The translations under genes were made by a program, and so were the position numbers. DNA of 64,000 bases from Thielaviopsis euricoi (taxonomy: Eukaryota > Ascomycota > Sordariomycetes > Microascales > Ceratocystidaceae): assembly GCA_001599615.1 (NCBI GenBank), contig BCHJ01000003.1, positions 1,701,055 through 1,765,054 of the forward strand. The letters are read 5' to 3'. Under the pieces are notes generated by a model that saw only the letters and a list, made by a program, of their open reading frames with translations, searched no databases and was not told the origin of the DNA. Of this stretch, positions 1 to 9,992 are shown in pieces; positions within the stretch are counted from its first letter, which is position 1; each line of letters starts with the position of its first letter.

Positions 1-227
1 GGATAGCACGAGGGAAAGTGCCAAAGGAGCCTAGCAAAAATCGTGTTAGAACCGGCTGGGCGAGCACGGGGACGGTGGCTGCTGTGTGCGTCGGCGGGCG
101 GCTCACCGTGGTTCAGATTCCGATAGCTGCTGTCCTGGAGAAAAGCGCTCTGCAGGTGCTTGCCAAAGCTGGCAACGGGAGCTTCGGCCTGGTTTTCAGA
201 CTTGGTCACGATCGGCAACGCAGCCAT
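1..227 (-). CDS. PLP-dependent aminotransferase class V-like protein (isopenicillin-N epimerase/cysteine desulfurase-like), 5' end, partial
   Basis: Two exons can be rebuilt on the minus strand: 227..107 and 30..1, the second running off the left edge. Exon 1 starts with ATG at 227 (MAALPIVTKSENQ...) and ends one base into a codon. A donor GTGAGC and an acceptor TTTTTGCTAG bound a 76-nt intron (106..31). Joining them in phase gives NLNHGSFGTFPRAI, the hallmark N-terminal motif (LNHGSFG..P) of a class V aminotransferase subgroup that fungal genomes annotate as isopenicillin-N epimerase-like, cysteine desulfurase-like or PLP-dependent transferase. These are fold-type I PLP enzymes; the catalytic lysine would lie further left, outside the window. 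The substrate cannot be told from 50 residues. It is divergently arranged with the 1185-2972 gene. The family call rests on one strong motif plus perfect splice phase. Confidence 0.72.
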   Translation of the reverse strand, partial: MAALPIVTKSENQAEAPVASFGKHLQSAFLQDSSYRNLNHGEPPADAHSSHRPRARPAGSNTIFARLLWHFPSCY

Positions 228-1184
228 TGTAGAAATCAGTGTGTGGGTGTGTCTGGGTTCTGAGTGTTGTGAGACAAGAACGGGGCTGGTAAGCAGGAAA
301 GACGGGGCGACTATCTCTGGCTTTATACTACTGCGTGAATCGGAAATATGCAGGCAGCTAGCCGGTGAATTTCTTATCGCTCTCGGGTAACAACGATTAC
401 CACTTCCACTACTATTATTACTATTACTAGTAGCTCCTTGAGTCACTCATCTTTGCTCACTCACTTGTGACTAGCAACTGCATCAAGGTATATTGAAACC
501 TTGTCATACCACGAGAATAAAATTACGCCCAGCTACATCCAAAATCCGACTCTGTGAAGCTATTTTCCCTGTTTGACCATGCTAATTCTAGAAGCGGGGA
601 GATGATGGATGGCTCATCCACGCATTTCCAGACGGCGGAATCAGTGGGTGGCTTGTCATTTTTAGGGCGCGATGATACCTTATTTTTTATTTTATTTTAT
701 TTTTCCTTTTCCTAACAAAGTTAACTCCCACTTCTATTGTCGGCTCTCTGAAACGTTTATTGTGGCTTTTTCAACAGCGGAATTAAAACCTTTCTGAGCT
801 TGCATCCTGCCGAATGAGAAGAGATGATGAGCAAAGGTAATTTGTCTTAACCCAATCCTCATCGACGCCTTTAGGGTTGTCTTATCGATAACACAGTGCT
901 GCTCATCTCATGTAAAAGTTGTGGTTTGCGTGAATGAGCAAAAACACTGCCCGTTTGCTGGGCTGCGTTTCTTGAGGTTACAACTTTCAACGCCACTTGA
1001 ATTCACACTCTTTTTCTTTTCTTAGTAGTATTTTTTATCACATCTTTTACATATTCTGTCTCATCAAAATCATAGCCGGGCAAAATAAATAAATAAATAA
1101 ACAAAACAACAAAAGAAAGGTCTGTCTCGACATTCTCTTCACGGCTCGAGAAACCGGCTTTCTTCAAGCCGCAAGAACTCAGTC
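228..1184. promoter_or_regulatory. Divergent intergenic promoter region
   Basis: About 0.96 kb lies between the left-edge aminotransferase-like gene (-) and the Q/K-rich orphan (+). It holds AT-rich tracts (a TTTTATTT-type run near 680-710 and AAATAAATAAATAAATAAAC near 1087-1103) and a short (ACT/TAT)n stretch near 405-430. It should contain both start sites. I see no convincing conserved element or coding sequence. Confidence 0.5.
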
Positions 1185-2972
1185 ATGTCTGCTCCACAGA
1201 CTGAGCGGAAGGCTCAGTCTACCAATGCAGTACAGACTTCAGCTTCGGTTGCTGGAAAGAAGAAAGCCAGAAGGAAGAAGACTCAAAATAAACCCTCGAA
1301 GAGTGCACCGTCTACAGCACTGGCGGAAATCAACAGCACTAATGTGGCTCGTAACGCAACTTTACCTACGGCAACTGGTGAAACAAAATCAAAGCAGCCA
1401 GTGGACACTAAGGCAAATCAGCAGCAGAACCAGCAGCAGAACCAGCAACAGAACCAGCAGCAGAATCAGAGGCAGAGGCAGAGGCATAGACATAGGCAGA
1501 GGCCGAAGCCAAACCAGCAACAACAGCAGAATCAACAGAAAACGGAGACCCAGCAGCAACAGCAACGGAAGAAGCCTGGTTCACCACAAACGCCAAAAGA
1601 ATCACCGCCTCAGGTCCAACCCCAGGCTCGGGCTCAAGCTCAACATCAGCCGCAATCACCAAAGACAGAAAAGCTAGATGCTGCGCCAGCCCAAGCCCCT
1701 GCTCAAAAGAACAGCAAGAAGAAGAAGCAGAAGAAGAAGAAGGGGCCAATCCCAGTGATACAGCCAGACAGGACTTCAACAGCCTATCCCGTGGCCAAAC
1801 CCACTGCTAAGTCCACTGCTAAGCCAGCAGCTCAAGGAGCAAAGTCAAAGACAAAGCCTACACCTCAACCAGCCGCCGCACCCGCACTGCCGAAACCAGC
1901 ACCGATACCGACACAAACGCAACCAACAAGTCTGCTGCCCGCACCTCCTCACCTCCCGGCCCGGCCGCCAGACCAGTGTCAGGAGAGTTCTTCCGCGAGA
2001 AGAAGGAAGAGGACGAGAAAGACAAACAATGTTGCGGCAGCCGGCCCGCCACAGGCTACCAAGGTCGTCAAACCTTCATCAATGCAGAGTTCAGAAGCAA
2101 AGCCCGCAGAGGCGACTCCTCACCTAGTTGATGCGCTGCTCAGAGAGCTGGAGGCTTTATCCACAGACTTGAACAATGGGGAAGCTGCGCGCGAAGAGGC
2201 TGCTCGTGCGAAAGCCGTCAGAGCTGAGGTTGCTGAGGCTGTTGAGGCTAAGTTTATCAGTATCCAGGCGGCTGCTGCTGTCCAAGAACTACAGGTCAGT
2301 TACAGTTTTGTCCTTACAAACCGAGTTCCATGCTAACAGCATCTTTAGAATCCACTATCAAATCGCCAAACACCCCAAACAGACATTCAGAGACCTAATC
2401 AGACACAGCGAAGCATCTTGAGGGGTTGCCTTGGCTCAGATCTTCTGATGCCTATTTTGATAGATTCGGAGGAGGATGATGCAATCGAAATCGATATAAT
2501 TTCGTCATCCGACTTTGAAATCGACACGAAGGCCGTGCACACAGATAACCACGTTGCGTACGAAGTCGACTCTGAAGATGAGGAGCAGCCTGCTCAAGAG
2601 CCGCAGCCGCTTCAAGAGACTGGCGAACCCGAAGAAGATGGCTCTCCCGGACAGCCCAAATACAACCGCTGGGATCGGCGCCGTCTCGTGCGAATCGAGA
2701 ACCTCAAGGCAAAGCAGCGTAAGTCGCGTGGGCTCAGCCTCGATGCGCCCGAGACGGAAGAAATGCGGCGCGAGCTAAACTTGCTCGTCTCGCGTCTGGA
2801 TATGAAGACGGGCAATAAAGTTCAACAGGCAAAGGGCCAGCAGGGCAAGAGGCCGAATGGTGGCGGCAAGGTTGCCAAGGCGGCTCCTAAGATTAAGGGC
2901 TTTGCAAAGGGAAAAGGAAAAGGAAGGGGCGGGAAAAAGACAAAGGGTACGAACCGCAAGGCAAAAGCATAG
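1185..2972 (+). CDS. Q/K-rich basic protein with acidic middle, function unknown (577 aa, two exons)
   Basis: Exons are 1185..2294 and 2349..2972, joined in phase 0 across a 54-nt intron with donor GTCAGT, branch TGCTAAC and acceptor TTTAG. Splicing joins VQELQ to NPLSNRQTPQ and continues the frame into a second open stretch that has no good ATG of its own, so one gene is more likely than two. The N-terminal half is low complexity: lysine/arginine patches, a Q/N tract made of a repeated QQQN unit (about residues 77-95), alternating RQRQRHRHRQR, then KKKKQKKKKG and P/A/K-rich sequence. The second exon has an acidic stretch (DSEEDDAIEID, DSEDEEQ), then a region that looks folded and charged (KYNRWDRRRLVRIENLKAKQ to ELNLLVSRLD), and a G/K-rich basic tail. 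The composition suggests a nuclear or nucleolar nucleic-acid-associated protein; that is inference. I do not recognise the family. Confidence 0.7.
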
Positions 2973-5900
2973 ATAGACTGCTAGACTCATGGACTCAATA
3001 GATATAACACAGCAATGACGTAGTAATATGGTTATCTCAAGACTGGTTTAATTGTAGGCATCAGATAATAAGCCAAACGCTAGCATGAAATCAAATGTAC
3101 AAGTCACGTCATCAGCCACAGAGAACTTCAACCAACTCCATACGACTTATCATGTCATATCGTCAGTATCTGGCACTCGTCAGCAAAGGCCTCACGATCG
3201 GCCTCTATGACACTGGGAGCAGCGACATACGACTTCTTGTCACTACTGGAGTATACAAAGCGAATATACAGCGAAAGAGTGAATAAACGTCCCATATCGA
3301 AGGGAGCGTGGATAAAGAGTGCTTGTGAAACCCGATCGGCTTACAAGACGGCGTTGCAATTGGTCTACAAACGTGGGCGGATGTAATCACGGCCGTCTTG
3401 GGATAAACAGAAAGCCAGAAGAGATATCACATAGCAAGTGAAAATAAATCATAGATACCATTTGGCGCAAGCTTAGTTCTATCAGTATTGACGCTACGAC
3501 TTAGTGGTGGCCGTTTGATTAAGGCAAAAGCGGCGCGTGAACAATCCCAAGTACATCATATGGCCTGATAACCCTAGAAGGATGCGTTCTCGTCCACTCT
3601 TCGCTTTTTGTGTGTATAATTATGAATAGACTTTCCAAAGAGAGAAAAAGCCTAATATAAAGCACGCTGGTATGGTTACAAAAACAGAGGTTGTGTTACA
3701 CCAACAGAATCCTATATGTTAGGGGCCCATTTCGCTGGTGCCTGTGACAACTAGCAAGACACGCGGCCCAGTGCAGGTTCCGTCTTAGCACTTTTTTTTA
3801 CTGTATGTTTCGAGCAGTGACTGACTGCAAGTTGGTACACAAAGGTACGCTTTGATCGGGCAGAGCAGGCTGCAAGTAGTCTACAAAGTCTCACGCTGTG
3901 GCCAATGGTAGCACATATGCAAAATACGGGTCGATGAATTGCTGTGCTTATATAACATGTGACATGGCATGCACATGTGCACATGGACCACGGACGAGTA
4001 CGCCGGGGCTTTTGTGTCAATGCCAGGGAAGCATTTTCTGTGTAGGACAAGTAAGCACGGCCTTCATGGGCGGTACTACCGTTACTACGACTAGTGAGAG
4101 TAACCGTTACACAATGATAAAAAAGACAGGCAGCTCGCATGATGAAAGACAAAACAATATAATGCAAGTAGGCCAGTAAACAAACAAACATCTAACATGG
4201 GTCGTTGTTATGTTATCCCATATTGGGCAGTCGGGTATAGTGCAGATATGGCACACAGCAGATGTAAGAGCACTGCCGAATTATTGAACTCATTGGACTA
4301 AGTACTATTACCAGTAACCTGACACACAGAGATAAAAGAGACTTGGGGCGTAGCACAAAGTAAAGAAAACATCAAACACCAAGCATAAATCCAAGACTCC
4401 GAGCCAACAACAGTTACAACAAAGAACAAAAAATGTGAACGAGTTTGAGGGATATGACAAGGCTGTCAGATCACCATTTGTCGGTTTGGTATTTTTGGGG
4501 AGTTTCTTTTTTAGAGAGAAAAAGACAGACTTTTCAGATAGCTGGATGTACGTTCTGGAAGGTATTTGCGAGCAAAGAAAACATACATGGAAGTCAGGTG
4601 CGGTAGCTACAACGCCACAAAACTGTTCTGGCGATATCATGTACACAGGGAAGTTCTAGCGGAATGTATGGGGGTCGTCTGGCCGCAGCATCTTACTCTG
4701 CATCGAAAGTAGTATCAGACGATTAACTCGAGGTACTTCAAGGTTGTTGTTAGTCTCAATATAGCCCTCAAGCGCAAACTCGGTATGAGATACAGGGTAC
4801 TGCTAGGATGAGATGATACTTGTGCATTATCTTATGCATATCAACAAAGTAATATTACTTTTTCTATTCAGTAGCTGATAGTACATAGAGTGTCTTGATT
4901 TAATACTAAGTGCATGGAAAATGGGGCTACAAGCTTAGGCTTCTAGACTCATGATGCTTGATACAGCTACTAAGTCCAGTCGCATTAGTAAATATGAACA
5001 ACTCACTTAGCATGTGGCGTTAACGCCAGAGAAAAGAATAAGGGACGAAAAGACTTGTGCTCGTCACAAGAACAAGATTGGAACAGCATATGCGTATGTA
5101 AAGTATAAAGTTGGTGGTCAAGAACCAGCTGTTCCAGCTCGCTGCATAATTTACAAATCCTGTGTCAGCCGCCTGGAAAACAAAATTATGCAGAGACAAT
5201 TCCAAATTCATAGCACCGACCAGCTAGTATAGTACGCGACTTGCTGCTCCTTGAAAAGTGGCATACTGCATGTTTTGAGTAGTTCAGCTGTAGGCTCAAG
5301 AGGAATGGACAAGGAATGAATGAGTGTGTGTTGTGTAGGTGTAGTGTAGTAGCGGTAGTTGAGAATTTGAGATTTCTTTCTATACTTTGCCTCAAAGTCA
5401 GCTGAGCCTAGGCCAATGTTCTTGAGTCGGTATGATTTCTTTCAGGGACCCTAGGCCTTTCTTTTTTTAAACCGAGAAAAAAAAAGATAATAAAGTGAAA
5501 TGAGCATAGACAGCTTGTAAGATGGATTGGTTGCTTGACGTAGCATTACAGCTGTTCGCTTAAAATTGAAAGCAATCGTCTCTGCTTTATGTCACTTGAA
5601 CGTTGGTACGGCCTTGGGGTCTTAAACCCCGAGCTGTCCAGGTCCATTATAACAGTATCTTGGTAGTAGGTAATTTTCGAATTCAAGACTGGACGGCACT
5701 TGGCTGCTTTGGAATAAACTCCAGCGGCTTAATCTTTTATTTTCCAGGTTTAGGAAATTCCACATGTACAGCACAGCACAGCCAACAGCAGCCGCAATGC
5801 TAGTGCTTTCAAGGACTCTATTTGATCCAAGTATTTTGATTTTCTCGTCAATACCAATTCCGAGGCAAATCTACTCCAAGTATAACGAACATTCATTCAG

Positions 5901-7170
5901 CTTGGGCTAAAGCAATATGCTGCCTTCGCTAAAGTTAGCACCGCATTTTCAACTGCCCCCCCCCCCCCCCCCCCCTGGAAAAAGACCAAATGAGCTTCAG
6001 GACTTAATTATAATTGACCGCTCATAAACAGCGTTTACAAAGGTATAAACAAGTAAGACAAGCTCTCCCTGCCTGTCCTTCGCGAGGTTACAAAGAGCCA
6101 ACTCAAGTGCCGGGGGGTCAAGCGACCTACGTGTGTGGACAGGGATAGTATTAGGGTTTGGAGAAGTTCACTTTTTTTTTTTTTTTTTTTGTTTGTTACG
6201 CAGGGAAAATCTTTTCCGCTATTTGGCACATTTTCTTGGCTGCCGAGACGACCGGCCGACAAACCATCCCTTTTGTCGGCGCGCTCTCTACTATAGTTTT
6301 CCCTCTTCTTATTGCTCTCGTTCTTGTCCCTCCCCTTCGTTTTTTCCACTTCAAATTCCCAGCCACATACTGCGGTGCTGGCTCGTCTGTGCGTGTTGAG
6401 CGCTTGTACTTTTTTTGCAAAGAAAGAAAAAAAAATCACGGCACTTAATGCGACAGTTCCCCTATATTCCTTGGATGTCACTCTTCCTGAACTGAACTGT
6501 TGGGATGCTCGGGAAGCGTCGGGCCAGCTGGTTACCGAGTCTGGTTCACTGCCAAAAGAGCAGATCGTGCGCTTTTTTTTTATTTGTAATTTGCTGGTAC
6601 TGGCTGTATACAGACAGAACACGAACACTACACAGCAGCAAGATTCAGCACTACTACTAAACTAAAGTTATCACACTTACTGTCACAACTAGCATAGATG
6701 CTTTACTTGGCATTCTGTGATATCTTGCAGGTGCGTGTGTGCTGTCGCTTTTGTAGATGGATGCACCTCTTCTCTTGGCCTATGCAACCCTGGACTCCCT
6801 CACTTGAGTGATCTAGAAGCTGCTAAAGAATATGTCAAAGCAGCTGATTTATTCTGATGTGGATCAAGGGCGAGCACATTTCAGATTTCAGGTCTTGTGC
6901 TAGCTGGAATTGCAGCATCCAGCTCAAGATTTAGTGATGCGATGCAGCCAGCATATGAGCATTTCACTTCTACATTTGTGAGTATTGTGCTAGGCACAAG
7001 GCCGATGTTGTGTTTATGTTTGTTTCGTCAGCATTCCAGCTGTGTTCCAGACTAATTTCAGCAGAGCTGCTCGGTGGATCTTATCATAAACCCAACCCGA
7101 CTTTTGATTTATAAACGGCGGCCGGTAGACGCATTGTGCTGTACCGCGCTGTATTGAGCTAGAAAGCGCA
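2973..7170. other. Intergenic region, no gene supported
   Basis: About 4.2 kb without a supportable gene. Open frames on both strands are short, lack recognisable motifs and do not use the GC-rich codons of the neighbouring genes. It holds a run of 20 consecutive C (5956-5975), poly(T) runs near 6172-6190, and otherwise unremarkable moderately AT-rich sequence. I saw no tRNA B-box-type motif. Confidence 0.55.
5956..5975. repeat. Homopolymer C20
   Basis: Twenty consecutive cytosines flanked by AACTG and TGGAAAA. The other long homopolymers in this window are A/T, so a pure C run of this length stands out. On the opposite strand it is G20, which could form stacked G structures. Confidence 0.95.
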
Positions 7171-7176
7171 GACCGC

Positions 7177-7217
7177 CTTGCCTTTCCTTTCCTTTCCTTG
7201 CCTTGCCTTGCCTTACC
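7177..7217. repeat. Pentanucleotide array (CCTTT/CCTTG)n
   Basis: A 5-bp periodic array: three CCTTT-type units followed by four CCTTG/CCTTA-type units. It is one of many 5-bp arrays in the non-coding parts of the window. Confidence 0.9.
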
Positions 7218-9022
7218 TGTTAAAGCTGCTTCCCACACGGCTCCGGTATGCTATAGTCAGCAGCCATTATTAGACTTCCCGTCTTCATATTTCTTTTCCT
7301 CTCCATGTCGGCGATCGCTGTGTCTGACTTCAATTAAAGGAAGAAGGAAAAAAGAAAGAAAGAGAAAAGAAAGTCTTGCGTAACTCGCGTACAAGAGCAG
7401 AGTCAACGGCCGACAACAGGCAGAGTAGGTCTGGACCAAGCTTCAACTTGTCTGTCTAAGCGACGTGCAGTATAGATTTTGAGAGAAGTAGACAGCAAAA
7501 ATGAGCCCCGTACTGAGCACTGTAACCTTTCTATACAGCTTATGGCTAGTGCCATAAAATAGTATAACTGTGAATTGGCCGACTTCAACTTTAGACATCC
7601 AGAGATGAGGCGGGTTAATTTCGTGTTCGAAGTTTGTTCATGATTGTCGCCTCTTTTTCTCCCTTTTATACATATATATATATTTTTTTTCTCCTTGTTG
7701 GTTATTTCTCTCCCTCCCTACAAACATTTTCTTTGTCTTTGTAGTGAAATCCTGCTTTCTGCAAAAACCTTATTCTTTAGTCTGTTGATTCTGCTCTTCC
7801 GTGCCGAAGCAGACAACAGAATGACATCTGATTTGTGGTCAACATGACTTCGGTTGATCGCGACAAAAGGGCATTTAAAAAATGAAAGTAAAAATAAAAA
7901 AGAGCCAAAAAAGATTCTTCAAGACTACAATCATTAAAAAAGCACAGACAAAAATTACAAATTGAGCAAAGCAGGCAGCCAGAGCAGTCAAATAAAAACG
8001 AAATAGAGACAAGCAAACAAAGGCCTGTGCTGTTTGTTTCTTTGGCTGTCTGCTGGCTGTCTGTTGGTTTAAGCCCCCCGTATCATGAATCCATCCCATC
8101 CATCACTCTGACCGGTAAACTTTTTTTGTACTCTCTCCTCTCCGACTTCGAGAACAGACGGATTCTTGATAAAGTTGATTGATCGTTTTTTTTTCTTTGT
8201 GATCGCCGTCGCGAACCTTTTTTTAAAAGGGCTCTCAGATCATTCATTCACTAGATACGAGTTGTATTTCAACTGCGTTTTTGAACTATCGTTGACTTGA
8301 TGTCTTTGCTGAATTCTTGAATGGGAACCTTGACGAACGCTTGAAGAAGAACAGTAAGAAAGAAAAAAGAAAGAAAAAATAGTACATTTATCCATTTGGC
8401 TTGTCTCTCGACTTGACGAGTTTGGCCCGGCTTAGCTTAGTTTTGTCTTCCTTCGCAGCTCTCTCTCTCCTCGTCTCGCTATTTTCTTTTTCTTCCTTTT
8501 TCTTTTTTTCCTCCGTTCTCTTTCTCTCTCTTGTTTTTATTATTTCCTCTTCTATCTACAGTCCGTGAACCGGGAACTTGCCTGTTTGCTCTTTTTGTTT
8601 CCTTAATTTTTATTTTTATTTTTTCTTGATTCCTCCCTCATTGACGAGTTCTTTTATTTATTCATTTTCTACTTGCGAATCTTGACCTTTCGCGTTCCTC
8701 TCCTTGTTTATCGTCCCTCCTTGTTCCTTGCGCCGCCGCTCTTTTTTCTGGCTGCTCCCTGAAAGCAACGCCTGCAAGCTGCAGCTGCAGTTCTTTTAGC
8801 ACTGCAACCGCGCTCAACTCCACTGTAACGCTAGTCTGCAGCATCCACCTTGCCCTATAATCCAGATAACTCAGTGTGCAGTGCATTCTCTGCAATGCAT
8901 AGTTGCAGTTGGTCTTGCAGCTCCTTGCACCTCGTCTTTCCCACCTGCATCTGCAACTGCATCTTCTCTGCTGCCGCTGCCGCCGCTGCAGCTTCTCGGT
9001 GACTCCTTGCTATAGCACCACT

Positions 9023-9060
9023 ACACAACACAACACAACACAACACAACGCAACACAGCA
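9023..9060. repeat. Pentanucleotide array (CACAA)n
   Basis: About seven 5-bp units of CACAA with single-base variants (CAACG, CACAG) at the right end. Confidence 0.92.
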
Positions 9061-9578
9061 CCTGTATTCACATACTGGCCAGGCACTATAGCAAGCAACG
9101 CAACGCAGCTTGACACATCCCCGTCCCGTCCGATTCCTACGTGGGCTTCTGTGCATGTTCTTGTGCCTGTTCCTGGTCCTGGTCAGTTCGACTCTAGCTT
9201 CTGATTGATTCAAATACGAGCGGTGCACGAGTCTCCACAAGCTTGTTCGTTCCAACTTTTTCTTCGCTTTTACCCTTCTTTCTTCAACCACATACATACA
9301 TACAGTATTAGCTTCAGAATCGCCACGATATACGTACGCAACGCAACGCATGCTGCACCTGCGCTGGCATTGACCGAACCGACCGCCGCATATTACACCA
9401 CCACTACCACTGCTACTTCCGCTATTTCCGCTACTACCATTGCTGGCTGCGCTGCTGCCAACTGACTAACTACCAACTACACTATCCACTTATACTTCGG
9501 GCCGCAACGTCAATTCCTACTCGCCAGAGCTCGAAATCTTGACCCAACAGGGCGCAGAGAAACGAAGCGAAGCTACTT

Positions 9579-9645
9579 GTCAAGTCAAGTCAAGTCAAGT
9601 CAAGTCAAGTCAAGTCAAGTCAAATCAACCCAAGTCAAACCAAGT
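9579..9645. repeat. Pentanucleotide array (GTCAA)n
   Basis: The longest 5-bp array in the window: about nine perfect GTCAA units followed by degenerate ones (AATCA, ACCCA, AACCA). It lies about 0.35 kb upstream of the transcription factor start codon. Confidence 0.94.
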
Positions 9646-9664
9646 CGAGAGCCAACTTTCTTCA

Positions 9665-9684
9665 AGCTAGCTAGCTAGCTAGCT
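9665..9684. repeat. Tetranucleotide array (AGCT)n
   Basis: Five perfect AGCT units. The unit is self-complementary, so the array can fold on itself on either strand. Confidence 0.92.
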
Positions 9685-9740
9685 GCAAGGCAATCCAACT
9701 CAATCCCAACTGCCGTCCTGTCCTGCCTGTCTTGTAGTCT

Positions 9741-9772
9741 ATTCTGTTCTGTTCTGTTCTGGCCTGGCCTGG
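9741..9772. repeat. Compound pentanucleotide array (TTCTG)n-(GGCCT)n
   Basis: Four TTCTG units run directly into GGCCT units, keeping the 5-bp period across the change of unit. Confidence 0.88.
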
Positions 9773-9992
9773 TCTTGCTTGCTGTCTGCTGTCTGTCTGC
9801 TTCCTCTGACAGCTACAGCCAAGATCCTCTGCTCAGCAAATAGACCCTCAGATTGGCTGTTTTTACGAGCAAAGAGAGCTACTAGCTCGGCAAGCTGTGT
9901 CTCGCGTTCCTCTTTTGCATTTTTTCTTTTTGTTCTTTTTTTCCGGGGTCAAGCATCATTTGATATCATTCAACTGCTACTGTAGCTTAAGA

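Larger units (their letters stand above)
7171..9992 (+). promoter_or_regulatory. Long pyrimidine- and repeat-rich upstream region/leader of the Zn2Cys6 regulator gene
   Basis: About 2.8 kb directly upstream of the transcription factor start. It carries strong C+T-rich tracts (8455-8560 and 8600-8760), then a dense set of short tandem arrays: CACAA (9023-9060), CAACG pairs near 9095 and 9340, GTCAA (9579-9645), AGCT (9665-9684), TTCTG and GGCCT (9741-9772). C+T-rich leaders are common before fungal start codons, and long leaders are common for fungal regulators, so part of this is probably transcribed. Several short upstream ATG frames are present, but none is convincing as a gene. Confidence 0.5.

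Noticed and set aside
18..390. Two overlapping plus-strand frames at the left edge
   Set aside because: They are antisense to the spliced minus-strand aminotransferase-like exons, whose motif and splice sites are far more convincing.
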